The notes beneath the pieces are model-generated. The model made no database searches, was not told the DNA's origin, and worked only from the letters and a program-made list of their open reading frames with translations. A stretch of 64,000 bases of DNA from the NCBI RefSeq assembly GCF_001039355.2, contig NW_019775508.1:287893-351892 (forward strand). The letters run 5' to 3'. Positions within the stretch are counted from its first letter, which is position 1; the number at the start of each line of letters is the position of its first letter. This document shows positions 10,784 through 24,000 of this stretch, piece by piece. The translations under genes were made by a program, and so were the position numbers. This DNA is from Lingula anatina. Its lineage: Eukaryota; Brachiopoda; Lingulata; Lingulida; Lingulidae.

Positions 10784-11130
10784 CCAATGCTCTGAAGCTC
10801 TACATGAACTGATTTTTTGAATATCTACATACTACTTGTTATAAAATGAAAGGGGAATTTGGTAAAACTTTTCTAAAAAAAGTTTTTTTCTGGAAGCCAT
10901 GAGAAAGAGATTTTTTTCACTATGTTCTCTTTTCATTTTAGTTCATTTATTTATTTAAGGAATATTATTTGATAATGTGTATGGTTTCTTTAAAATCTTA
11001 GTCCTGAATTTATGCTTGTCTGTTAGCTTGGATTCTTGAAAACAATATCTGAATTTCAACTAGTTTTTAGCAGCTTTGACCTAATCATCTCTGGCTCCCT
11101 TCAAGCCTTATAGTAAAATACTTTTTTTTT

Positions 11131-11146
11131 TTTTGGGGGGGGGGGG
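11131..11146. repeat. Homopolymer T then G tract
   Basis: A run of T followed directly by a run of G; simple sequence with no other signal. Confidence 0.7.
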
Positions 11147-12092
11147 TCACCATGACCTTGTATCCAGAAATGTATTTGCAAACCACTTACTTTCCAGTCT
11201 TAAATAAACTGAAGAAGAGTAGAATAAAAAAGACAAATAGTGATAGACTAGCTAAATGATTTTATTTTCATATGTTTTTTCAATATTATCTGTTGCCGAG
11301 CTACAAGCCTCAAAAAGGATAATTCTATTTGCTTTCCTTCCTACTATAGCTACTATAACTAGCCACTAGAGAGAGAAAGGTATGTCGGGTAACTGTTTCC
11401 ATGGCAACTAAACTGTGCAGGTGCACATCTTGGACAGCAGCAGCAGAAATACCATTTAAACAATACCAAGAAATAGAAGTGTTGTAATGAATTTGATAAG
11501 CTTTTAGAACAGAAGATAAAAAAAAAGGAAAATTTTTTAAAAGTTGACAAATTTGTCCCTGTCAGGCGTGATCATTCTTTCCTTCACTCTATTCATTTCT
11601 GCCACTTAACACATCTTTTATGTTCTTTTTGAAACTTTTTTTGCTGGGCACCAAAAAGAAAAAAAACAATTTTGGAATTTTCCTCTCAAAAAGATCAGAG
11701 CATATATCTTAACTGCAATAATTATATAACATCACAAAAATGCAATATTGAACAACACTTTCCAAGGTGTGCGTTTCAGTTGAATATGAGTACTATTTTA
11801 CATGTACATTATAGTGGATACAGACTTTACAGAACAACTATAGTAATTTTATACCAACCACCTTTGTAAAGATAAAACAATGTGTTAACTGCCCATTGAC
11901 CACTTTCCACATAATATCTAACAGAAAGGGTTTGTAAAAATATGATATATAAAAATAGATCTTTCATATCAAAAAAACTTTCTGTACAAAATGCCCAGTT
12001 TGTAGGATTGTTCATAAAATGTAGCCCACAATGATTTATTTTTGTACTGGCACATACTGTTACACCAACTGGCACACTGTACACTGAGAAAA

Positions 12093-12204
12093 CTACTAGA
12101 CACTCAGAACCAATCAGGAAACAGTTAATTTGGCAATATGCAAATCAGCTACTAGACACTCAGAACCAATCAGGAAACAGTTACCCTGGCAATATGCAAA
12201 TCAG
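12093..12204 (+). repeat. Tandem 56-bp duplication carrying CCAAT and octamer sites
   Basis: Two head-to-tail copies (12093-12148 and 12149-12204) differ at about three bases. Each carries CCAAT (12110-12114, 12166-12170) and ATGCAAAT (12138-12145, 12194-12201). The spacer between the motifs is conserved. Confidence 0.9.
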
Positions 12205-12230
12205 CTGAGCAAGAGCTGGCTGGTGCTACA

Positions 12231-12236
12231 TATAAA
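12231..12236 (+). promoter_or_regulatory. TATA-like box after the CCAAT/octamer duplication
   Basis: TATAAA sits 30 bp after the second octamer on the plus strand. CCAAT, octamer and TATA in this order resemble an RNA polymerase II promoter such as those of H2B-type histone genes. No coding frame follows, so the transcript, if any, would be non-coding or spliced. Confidence 0.35.
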
Positions 12237-13292
12237 TTAAGCTAGCAAAAGAGAGCACTACAAGCAAGGGCCTTCTGCCCTGATTTAACTTTTATCTAAA
12301 GCAATGATAATATAAGGATTAAATATCATATAATACTTTATTTTTAACAAATTTGGAATTTTCAATTTTACTTGTCCCATTATATAACAAGTGCTTTAAA
12401 CCCACAAAAAGATGTGATAATAACAAATCTCCATTTCACAACCAATCCATAACATTTTGTTAAAATATTCTTTAAAATGTTTATACTTCATATGGCTGGC
12501 AAATATTTTGGCCAAACCAGTATTGCACAACTCTTGAATATGTCATAACTGTAGTGACGTCAACAAACTGAGATTCTCCCTCCAACTATGTGTGTAAAAA
12601 GTAGAAATTTTAAATTCCTAAATTGAATATCAATATAATAATGAAGCACTCCCAACTACAACATTATATAACAGTTCTTGAATAACCTTGTCACATAAAT
12701 GACTCACTAACCATGCACTGACTGAAACCATTTAATAATAGCAGTGACTGCCAGGCAGTCTTCACAACATGAAAAGGCTTCAGTCCAAAATAAACTTGAA
12801 AATTCCAAATCATCAATTTTCTCATCATTTCTATGTATATGGTACAATATATGTTTATATACTTTAGACTTCTCTAATGTTTTTTTATCTAATTCTACTA
12901 AGTTGTTTGAATAAATATGTATGTATATATGATATCTATAGTAATTATATATAATATTTAAATAAAAGTAAGAGAACCCAAGAGTCTTCCATGATAAAGA
13001 AATAGCTTTGCTACATAAGTAACAGTCAATAGATTAGTCAAGAGAGGGACCCCATGGTCAGGGAGACAGAAGAGTAAGACTCAAATATGGTAAAACTAGC
13101 CTGCCTTTGACTGTCCATGTCAATGGGTATTATAACTGTGCAAAAAAGCAAAAATTCTTCTCCTTCCACAGGTTATTAAATGCAAACATTGTGATATTAT
13201 GGCTTCATAGTCATAGAGTCCAGTTGGTTTTAATGATAGGGTCTTTAGGGAAACATGTTTAGCTGATACAGCAGGGCCATAGCAATAGTCCT

Positions 13293-13420
13293 AAGGTTCA
13301 ATAGTCCAAAAGTTTATTGGTCTGAATGTTCACTAGAGAACCTTTGGACCATTGAACCCTTGATTTAAAAACCTATGAAAATGTTACCATTTGCTGGACC
13401 AATGAACCTTCAGACTATTG
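13293..13420. repeat. Three related GGTTCAATAGTCC-type modules, two inverted
   Basis: One copy reads GGTTCAATAGTCC on the plus strand at about 13296. Related copies lie on the other strand at 13341-13361 and 13394-13420. Together they could form a hairpin or be a decayed short element. Confidence 0.45.
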
Positions 13421-14124
13421 AGATGCCCGCGATACAGCAATGTACCACATCTAGGTGACATTACAACTTATAAATGCAGTCATAAAAATCAAGTTATTTA
13501 AAAATGGAAAATGATGTAGTCTAATGGACAACACAAAGTAGTACAGTTTTCCCATATTTAGGCTGATTATCTTTGGGTGTTTAATAGGCACTAATATAAA
13601 AACAATTGCACATAGCCCAGTAATGTGAGCACTAGTCTGCCATAGTCTTACCCTTGTCTTGTGTAGAACAGCATTGCTTATCCTCTCTTCTAATATCAAT
13701 GCAATGTTGTTGTTCATAAATAAGTTAAATAGAACAATAATAAATTATAACAATATGACAATAGAGGTGCACTACAGGTGCTGTTCATTCACTGTAAGTA
13801 CGTCTTTAGGGACTTTCTCAATCCATATCAAATGCTTATTGGCCATAACAGAGACATCAATTTGCTGCTCATATCATCTAAATAAAAAGTAAAAGTAAAT
13901 ACTGAATAGTGACGGAATGTGATAAACACTTTGCAATACAACATATAAAGAAAAAATGAAACCTTTGTATTTGATTTCAACAAAAACTTCATGTGTATTT
14001 GATTCCAACAAAAATGCTCTGGCAATTCAACCTCGTATCTGACGACTGAGGTGACTGAGAAAATGACATTGACTTTGACCTTGCTGCTTCAAATATCATC
14101 TTTGACATTTCCACTTTGTTACAG

Positions 14125-14311
14125 GGACTATATGGAACTGACAGCAGCTAACACTGAACAACGGGAATGTTTATATGATCAAGAGATTCAGATTTGTGTC
14201 CAAGACACTAAGAGATATTTTAAGGAATGGAAAAACTTTGAAAATCATGTCTCTTTTCAGCTAGAAGTTGAATTGCCTGAGTTATATATAAGTATAAGTG
14301 CAAATAAATAA
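14125..14311 (+). other. Candidate plus-strand terminal exon, unidentified
   Basis: An acceptor with a pyrimidine tract (CACTTTGTTACAG) precedes 61 open codons (DYMELTAANTEQRECLYDQE onward) and a stop. Two AATAAA signals follow at 14303-14308 and 14317-14322. No upstream plus-strand exon was found, so it may be chance. Confidence 0.2.
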
Positions 14312-14680
14312 TGTAAAATAAATGGACAGCAAAGGCTGTAACTTGAATAAAATGTTTCGTATTCAATATGTATATTCATATAATTATATATATAACCTTA
14401 GCACAAATGATTTAAAAATAATCATAACAACCAATCAATCAAAGAATAAATTATTCAATTTGTAAAATGATAAATAACTTTTAAAGTCTTTAAAACTCGA
14501 AAAAGTCTAAACATATTTTTCTCTACCACTCAGGTGATGTGATTATAATTACACCTGACTAGCTAACCTCATCATTTAGGAACTATTTACAATCCATCAA
14601 TGGATAATGATGACTGTGTAACCAAATATCCTCCCCTAAGTAAAACGCATGTATTTCAAACTGTGTTATCATCAGATGCC

Positions 14681-14686
14681 TTTAAT
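14681..14686 (-). terminator. Possible ATTAAA poly(A) signal of the small gene
   Basis: TTTAAT on the plus strand reads ATTAAA on the minus strand, about 170 nt past the stop of the candidate small gene. Confidence 0.25.
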
Positions 14687-14858
14687 ATCTCTATAACAAT
14701 GGTCCAGCCTGGCTTTTTTCCATATTCCAGATAGCAGAGAACAACTTACAGTCAAATTCTTCAGGTTTAAAGTGCTATTTACACAGGCTGCTTCTCACAA
14801 AACTCCAAGTGGTGAGACATTTTTGAATAAAGAGGAAAACTATATAAGAGTTTTTTGA

Positions 14859-17041
14859 TTACTTTTTTGAGAAAATATCTGATTCAAAGGGTTGTCCTTC
14901 TGTACAGAGGTCCTTTAGTTTTTGAATGTTCTGTGAATTTCTAGTCCTTTCGTCACTGTCTGTTTGAACAACCAAGTCTTGGAAGTGGTAGGCAACCATT
15001 TGTGTAATCTGCAAATTAAAACAAAAGTGAATTTTTCAATAAAAAGACTTCATGGTTATAATACTGTGTGCATGGTAAATTAATATGAGACAAGTAAGAA
15101 GAAACACACCATTGCACACATACAAACAATGTTAAACAATAATGCAACCAAACATAGACACATCAAATTGTAAAGAAAGTGTAAAAGAAAATAGTGTCAT
15201 CAATTTTATATCCAACTAAAGCCTGCAATATGTATTGCAACATTTTGAAACCCTTCTTTTAAATTTTGAATACTGCACACAATTCACTTTCAAACAAAGC
15301 AGTCCACTGATCTTTTTCTACTTTTAGTTATTCCAAATATTCATAACTATCTTCAAGTCCACTAAAGCCAACATTAAGCCAGGAGCAAGAACATTTTATC
15401 TGATACACAATCACCCAACAAAAGTTTGTGAATGAAACAAATAATCTTGAACAAAAAAAAAAAAAAAAAACCTTTTGAGACAATTTAATAATCTTTCAAT
15501 AAAAGTTTCAAACCCCCAAATAAAATTTTGTTTAAGTTGGTGAAATTAGGACAATGCCAGTTATACTCAAAAGCTGACCAAGATGTAAGAATTCTGACAA
15601 ACTAATCTTTCAGATTAAATCCTTGATATATGAATCAATGTATATATAATGATGTATAGCTGAAAATATTTGACACATGGTTAACACACAGAATTTATAT
15701 ACTATGACAATGGTGAGCTGATTATACTGCAATGATACTGGGAATATAACACTGCTCCGAAACTGTTCACGTACTAAACATAAGACAACAGCTTAATGTG
15801 GTCACTACTCCATTTCCTAGGCAACGTTCAATAATTCTTCACCCACAGCAAATGAAAGCTATATATACTGTAGATTACTCACCACACCACACACACCAGA
15901 CCTCTAGGTACAGTAGATATATATTAACAGATCATATTGGAATGAGCTGACTGTTGTATTCATTGGGAATAATGCCAATTTAACATTAATGTATCAGTAA
16001 CCAAACATCACAGGAATGAAATTTGAAATATTTATGTTTATGATTGTGAATGATAAAGTTTAAACTCATGATAAGCAAGTACCCCCACCCCAACTACTTA
16101 AATGCACACTATTTTAATATTATGGTATCTCATAAACAAGGTTTACAGTTTGTAGCATTATACTGGCAATATTTTAAAGATTTTGTGTAAAAATTCAATA
16201 AATGGCCCCCCCAAGAACCAAAATCTGAATTGTGACAAAAAAGAAAAAGGCGACAAAAGAATAAATATGTCATGAATGGAATGAGCAAATGAAAACCCCA
16301 ATTTGAACACTGGTTGATAGAGTTTTATGACAAGGTATTAAAAAAACGAGTACATATTTTTTCTATAAAATCTTCAAGATTGTGCTGATTTAGAGAAGGG
16401 TAGACATGGGTATGGATATCCATTCATTCAAGATCTTTGAAAAAGTTTCCCAACTTAATTTTTTAAACCAAATCAATTAATCAATATTTCAGTACCACCT
16501 GCAACAGCATAAGTTGTGAAATATCATTCTTTTAAAATTCAAACCTATTCACCCATGTAAACCCTGAAAATGATACCACTACTACAATTAAAGTAAAGAT
16601 ACAACAGCACTCTCTCCTAGTACGGCACATGTATACATTCATCAAAAAGGTATTGACTTCATGCACACTTCACGACAATTCTGCCTAAAACAGGTCTTGA
16701 TTGACAGATGGAGAAATTGGATCGCATGAAAACCTTTCTACCACATTGTGACAGGTTGAGAAGAAGTAGTGAAACGTCTGCTCACAGTATGATTAAAAAA
16801 GGATGTTTTGACACAATGATCAAAATAAGCCACAATGTCCCCAAACTCACAGCAGGTCAAAATATCAATAAAACATTAAAGTTACATGGCAATAATAATA
16901 ATAATAAATATATATATATCGATAAAACCATTCAGTTCAATTGCTTGGCCACCGAACACCAAGAACTTACGGAATATATTTTACCAGCTGCCAATCATAT
17001 TGGGTTGCCATAGCAATGGCAATTGTTGCGAGGTCTGCCAT
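14859..17041 (-). CDS. Candidate two-exon gene for a 68-aa protein of unknown function
   Basis: Exon 1 (17041-16985, 57 nt) encodes MADLATIAIAMATQYDWQL with a good ATG context (CC before the ATG, G at +4). It ends in phase 0 at donor GTAAAA, with a stronger GTAAGT 20 nt later. Exon 2 (15008-14859, 150 nt) follows acceptor TTTAATTTGCAG. It begins ITQMVAYHFQDLV, continues through a charged, asparagine-containing stretch and ends FSKK before TAA. An ATTAAA poly(A)-type signal lies at 14681-14686. The joined peptide has a helical hydrophobic first half and a polar second half, with no signal peptide or recognised motif. I do not recognise the family. Additional middle exons in the 2-kb intron cannot be excluded. 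Confidence 0.4.
15009..16984 (-). other. Intron of the candidate small gene
   Basis: AT-rich, with an A-run near 15453. The plus-strand open frame at 16708-17013 overlaps exon 1 in antisense and has a low-complexity Asn/Lys/Tyr end. No other exon is supported. Confidence 0.4.
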
Positions 17042-17908
17042 GGAAGCAAAGTGCAAACATAGTACATTAGGCGAGAGTGATATATCAACTAAGATTTCAG
17101 CAGATCAGAAAAAATCATCAGCAGTAGTACGAATATGAATGTTTTATATTTTTTATGTGAAAAAATGTTTCTTGTACTCTCAAATCAGATAGATTGGTTA
17201 GTTAGAAAGACAAAAGGAAACTGATCCATGCTATTTTAGAGTCATGAATTACAGATGTATAAAATTCACTATTTGGAAGTATGGATATTAATATTGCTAA
17301 TTAATATGCATCCAAACACAGACATTCTTAATTTAATGTAATATCATATATAAATATAGTACTTTAATGTCAATATTTCCATTTCATTTTCCTTAATCTT
17401 ACTCAGCAGTGATATAATATACAAATTCAATGCGACTTTAGACAAGAGAAGGGTAATCCTGAATAGAGAGGTATCTACATTTCTGTTTTGATCCATGAAA
17501 TATTGAAATTTAATGCAACTAATATCCTCTTTGAGACTGTTCCCGCACATGACATAGGGGATGAGTAGGCACTGATATGACCAAAACCAAGTCTTTTTGC
17601 CCTAAAGATCTACTGCATTAACAGAATTACGTACAAGCCTTCCACAGGGATGCACACAGGAAGCAGAATTTTAGGTTAAATTTGGAGAAAGCACTGATGG
17701 AAAAATCCATGTAATTTCTTTAAAAAGTTCATTAACTATGTAATGACAAAATTTCCCAATTTTTTTATCTAATTTGTTAAAAATACACAGAACTCAATTT
17801 ACTGGACAAAAATCCAAACTTGAGCATATTCCATAGAGTACATGAGGCCCACAGGCAACCCCTCATCTGGGTCATGTGAAAACTTACCAATCAATTTTTG
17901 TCTGCTTC
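17042..17908 (-). other. CELF 3'UTR and spacer
   Basis: If the small gene is independent, the CELF 3'UTR must fit in this 0.87-kb stretch. ATTAAA-type signals on the minus strand lie at 17509-17514, 17363-17368 and 17332-17337. No AATAAA was seen here. A longer 3'UTR overlapping the small gene is possible. Confidence 0.35.
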
Positions 17909-18036
17909 CTAATATGGGCGATTGGCATCCTTGGGTCGTTTAAGCTGCACTTTCAGGCGTTTCATTCCAATCTGGAAACCATTCATAGCCTGGATAGCAG
18001 CCTGGGCACTTGTGGGATTATCAAAGCTCACAAAAC
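17909..18036 (-). CDS. CELF: CELF terminal coding exon, RRM3 end and stop
   Basis: It encodes [20 protein letters not shown] to RPKDANRPY and a TAG stop, identical in pattern to the C-terminus of all CELF1-6 proteins. The acceptor is CTTGGTCAG. Confidence 0.98.
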
Positions 18037-21000
18037 CTGACCAAGGCAATAAATATACCATCAGAATTATGGGTATGAGATACTGGCATTTTGTGTTCTA
18101 CAGAAGTTGATATTGAAAACAATGAAGATAATGAAATTAATTTAGAAACTCCAAGTCCAAGGCTGATAATTAAGGTTTTTGAATCTACCGTTCAAGATTT
18201 TGGGTCTGTCATGTCATGCAAAATTGTTGTTTAAGAACAATGTTTTCTTTTAATAATCTTAGTTGTGCATTTTTATGTGATAATTAACAATGCACAGAAC
18301 TCCAGAGGTGGCAGAATTAGTGTGACAACACACAAATAACATTGAGTTTGCACTGTCACATTTTATGAAAGAAGTTTATTAGAGAACCTTTAAAATATGG
18401 AATGAATCTTTAAAAATGCCTTCTATCTGGTTATTGGATGCATCCTTGCTTAAAAACAGCCCTTTTCATTTGAAATTCATTAACCCCAAACAACTACACA
18501 TGGTATCAAATGAGAGACACAATTAAATTTTCACCTGAAGTAATCTTTCAAATTTCAAAAGTATGCTCTATTTTTTAACCAGTCTGAAATGAAATTCAAT
18601 GAGTTCTTCAACAATCATTATTTAACTACCCCTCTATCCAAATATTTATCATATATTTAGCAAAAATTTAACAACCCTTTTCCAAGAATATTTTCCCCAA
18701 AACTTACCAAAACACTTGCTCTGATTGGTTGCACGATCCACGTACACTTTAGCGCTGATCACGTTACCAAACGGCATAAACATCTGCGCTAGCTCGGCAT
18801 CACCAAATTCTTGGGGAAGATGGTAGATGAATAAGTTACAGCCTTCTGGCCCTGGAAGAAGTTTTAAAATACAATGAAAATAAGACTTTAATTTGATGTT
18901 CTTCTCTTAGGATTCTATGGTTTGTTGTCTTACTTGCAGGGAAAAAATGGTAGTACTGCTACAGGTAATTTTTTACAGATTATAAATTTTACTTAAACTT
19001 TTTCCATTAAAAAGTATAGAGGACAAAAACAGCAAGTTAAAGGCAGCAGATAATGAGATAATGAACAAGGACTATCAAAAAGGGGATGGCCTCTATACAT
19101 TTACTTGTTTTTAAATATATTTCAAGCAGAGTAAAAGATTTTTAATACATTTTATTTAAATTATATATTTCTTTGCTTCATTTATTGACCAGTTATTTAA
19201 TTGTGTTTTAAAACTGATTTTTATTACTTGATTTAGGCACTCATTTACAGAAGTTCCAGAACGTAAGAAGGTCACAAGACAAAGTACATCTCTTCCTTAT
19301 TCCTACCCTTCCTCAGAATGCCACTGGTGTTTGTTACTGTGTTTACACATTTATAATCCAAAGAGAAATGTAAATGATACATTTTGCTTTGCTCAAGAAA
19401 TGGAATACTGGTAATGTGACAAGTCCTAGGGAGTCGCCTGAAATGTCATCAGAATGGTACCGCACGGAGGGTTTTGATTAGTTACGAACATCACAGGGAC
19501 CCATTTACATTAATCTTTCATAGGAAACCAAAGAACTTGCTTTAAAACACTGCCAATGCAATTCACGCAGATGCACTTAACACTGGCTATATTCAATTAA
19601 GACTTTTAGAAAATGCAACCAAAGTGTATAGTAAATTGACTCCAGGAAATTAGAGTGGTATTATAATGTAGACAGTACTACTTGTCAAGTTCCATGTCAT
19701 TTCCATTTGTGTTGATGTGTAATATGGCTTGTCAGGGTGCCAAACACTTTCTATGTGCCAAATGGACCTCCACGTGAAGGAACATGGTTTCCAATATTCC
19801 CAAGAAATGAGTTATGTATTGATCCGAAGTTAATAGAAATGGATGACCCTTCATCGGGGAGACCATAAAGCTGAAAGGGCATCAGATGGATATGTGAGAC
19901 AAACAGAAAAAAATCAATGACTTTTGATGAATTTATGGGAATTATAATCTCTACCTAATGCCCTAGTAGTTCTGAGTAATTCCCCTTAAAACTCCAAGAT
20001 TGTGCATAATCTTTCTCTGTATAGACCAGTTGCACCCACAAGGCACATTAGATGTTGCAAATATCTAATACTATGTGGTACATTAAGCAAATGCGGTTTT
20101 AATGTGATAGAGAATGCCAGACAGAATCAATAAAAGCCATAGCGTTAAGGCCACCTGATCTCCAAGGTATTGAACAAAATGGCTACACTTGTTATCATTT
20201 TTTGTCCCTTTTTTTCAAATGCTACATCAGCAATTAGTTTGTGAATTGAAACATGTTTAAACCAAAAAGGATCTGTAGACTTATACTTTTTAGATGACTT
20301 GCACTGTGGGAGAAAAGAAATGTATCAATTCTTTGGTACTTTTAACTCTGACAGTCTCTGCGTAGTTTGGTACAGAATTGAAACACCCCTGTCAGATTTG
20401 AGATGATCAGGCAAAATGTGTTCATCACTCGACATATCCTTAGCATTTCTCCAGGAAGACAAGTTCACACCTACGTGATGAGTAGTGTGTATCTCTGTCC
20501 ACATTATGTAATGTATTAATACCTGTAAAGATTAGGTCAAACAAGGACTCAGACCAACTCCATGTGTCCACCTTACCCTGCAATTTTTAGTTTTTTTAGG
20601 TATGTGCTGTGGTTACATAAAAGTAGACAGCTTGAGCATCTCAAATCTCACAGGGATGTTTTATTCAATTTAGTAACAAACTACTGAGACCCATATTGGA
20701 AGGTACAATTACTGCTATATCGCTTCAATATAATGCTCGATGTTAAAATGACATAAAGAAGGCAGTATAATGTGGCAGTGTAACATTATATGTATTTTCA
20801 ATGCAAACCTTTAAATGTTAAAACATACTTAATCAGAGCTGAGGAGAACAATACAGTAATCGACTTTCTTCTCAGAAGAAAAAAAAAACATGCCAAAAAC
20901 TACAATATTAAAAAACATAAAATTACTGTAATTAATATCTGTAGAAAGCAGCCATGCAATAAGTAGAAATACAATACAATGAAATGATATCTAATTTATT

Positions 21001-24000
21001 AACTTACCTTTTTAGTTTGATTAATGCAAATATTGCATGTTATATTATACATGTTGGTCTTTATTTGGGTCCAGTGTTTCGATTAGGGCCAGTGCTACTT
21101 TTATTGTTATTAAAGAGAGATGATATCAAGTATAAAACTGCCTTTTTCTTCTTTTTTTGTTATTTAATATCCCATAGATATCCCCCCCCCCTTGCCAAGA
21201 AAAAAAACTTGTGTACAATAACCCAGCAAATATACTACAACACAGAAATATCTTACCCGTCCTATTTCCAAATCTTCTTTCAAATTCTTGTTGACCTGGG
21301 TGGGTAATCCCAGCATGCAATGGGTCTGAAGGTCAGGGATATTTTACTACATAAGGCATTCTCCACAATTTTGCAATATATCCTCATCGAGGGCATCAAA
21401 AGTAGGTTGCATTAGTGAGTCTAAAAATTCTAAAGTCTCTAAATTCTTTTTTCATAATAAACTAAGATAGACTGACTGACAACTTAATGTTTTAAGATAT
21501 TTTAATACCAAATCTGGAGTGTTCTTGAATAAGAAGTTTTGTCTTGTAGTTGTCATCAAGCAAGCAAGAAGTTATCTAATTTGCCATCTGACTGTTTGGG
21601 CAGGGAGGCATCAATTAACATATAGGTTAACAATTAAAGTAGCAAAATGCTCAATGGTTAACACTCCATTTCCAAAATTATTCATCAAAGCATGAAATAT
21701 TCATCATGTTTCCATCTCAGAAAGCTTTCGATCATCAAAAGAAAAAATGATGGCCCCTTTCTGTCTATCAATAAATAAAACCAACATCTGCAAAATGTTT
21801 ATGAATCGATAAATAGTGTGACTGATCCAAAACATTCATCTCTGGTGATTGATGTCTCCATGTTCCAAGAAACATGCCATTTTATTGGTAGCCCCAGTCG
21901 AGGATAATACAAGTTGTGGAGAAGGTATGAAGAACAGGGACTGGATCTAGACATTCTCTCATACACAAGTTGATTGGAAATATCTGAATATTTTAATAGG
22001 TCTTGGTCATTTTGATTTAAAAACCTTACTCTTGAAAAGCGAAATTTTGAATGAAAGGTTGAAATAAGAATGCTGTCCTGATCCACCCCCTAGTGGTGAA
22101 AACAGAGGAGTAATTGGTGTAGTGGAATAGTTGTCATAGTTACGTACCAACAGGCATGGAGCCTGGGGTGTGCTCTTTCTCACTGGCAGGCTGGGCAACA
22201 ACAGGGTACATATACACGTTGGCATTGTAGGGATCCTGACCTAAAACAGCCAAGACAAGAACACACTCACACCACGTCACTGACTTGACTGACCGCCAAC
22301 CAACAGACTGATGACACACAGGCGTGCACAACTGAAATGCAGTAACGCACGCACATGTATCAAACGTGAGCAAGCATATGCTTACCGTTTGTCAACACAC
22401 TGTAGCCTAATAATGAAATGAACACATCTTTTTGTTAAATATTTTGCATGTTTTTCACCTTATGATCTGAAAGGTTTATCCCTCCTCCTGGTGTAAGCTA
22501 ACAAAAACAATGCTGATATGCCCTTTGTTTTAATTGTATCTTAAGATAATAACTAAATAAATAAGCCAAATATTTTTGTGACAAATATCTTGACTGGCTC
22601 TATGTGTGTTCACAAAAGTATGACAATAAACCAAAAATTAATCAATTGTCATACGCTTGGGCTGGAGTTGAATATCCTGGAAAAAAATTTCATGAAATGA
22701 AAAATGTTTTGACAATGTGCTAAAGTGCATTACATGAAAAAGTCTTTCTCAAGCCATTTTTGCCTTTCCAGTATTGCTACACACTAAGAGCATTTTGATG
22801 TCTGGCATATTCTTATCTATAAATCATTGTTTCAAGGTACCTTGTCACTTGAATCAATATTTCGAGATCAGAGTTATGAGCATTTCCCTACATGCTGTAT
22901 AAACATGGCTGCAAAAGGTCCACATAACACTACTGTCCAGAACGGTCAGAAATGGCTCAAGTTCTAACACTTATTACATCCACAGACTGTGTGATTACAG
23001 TATATATATGCTGGTCATAGAAGAAAGAACATACCTTCTTTTTGTGCTTGGACTGCAATGGCGGGGTGCTGAGCAAGAACTTGTTGGAACTGACCTGCAG
23101 CGTACGCAGCTGGGTAAGCTGGAAAAAAGTGATTAAACAAATAATATAGTTTTAACAAAAAAATGTGTACGGAAAAATGTTTGTGAATGATGTTTTCATT
23201 TTGTCACATATCTGTTGTACATGTTTATGGTATCTGTTTTACTTAACAGTTATTTACATACAAAAGCTGGTTTATGATTTCAGGAAATCACAGTTGTACA
23301 TGCATGGAAGGAAATATAAATGGTTTTCAAAATAACAAAGACTGGATATCCATATTTTAGTAAAGAAATCTGACCACAAAGAAATAATGACATCCTTTCC
23401 TTTTTGTGTGTGGTTGTCAAACACTTTGTAATGCATTACACTGAATGCATTCAAATATTTTTGTTCCGAGAAGACATGACATGTATGACACATTCTTCGT
23501 CAAGCTTTACACAACATGAAGCATGCAACTTATATGATGGCAGTGATTCATGATGAGGCCAAAATTCACCATCTTATAGATTTTTGGTTTTACTTCTAAA
23601 GTTACAATGTAATGCTGGTCTTTTTGAATTATTAATGCAGAATTTGTGAATAATTTACGTAAGAGTTCTCTCAAACTGACAACAGTTAATGTAGGACTCT
23701 GTTGACCTTAGTTTAAAATCATTCAATTATAGAGTAAGAGAAACTATAATCCATGTTTTATTTACTGTCACTCCAGCTGCTGACATGACAACATACATAT
23801 TTAATGATAGGATATATGAAGCTGTAGGCTGTATCCAACCACAGCAGCAAACATGACATGAGATAATAACTAGTGCAGTATGTTTCTTTTTAGATGTATT
23901 AAATCTTAATATCAAAATAGCAGTAAAACATTTGCCATATAGCCATATCAGTGAGCTTTTGGTTTAATTTTGATAAGAACTGTTTCATCAAAAATGTATA

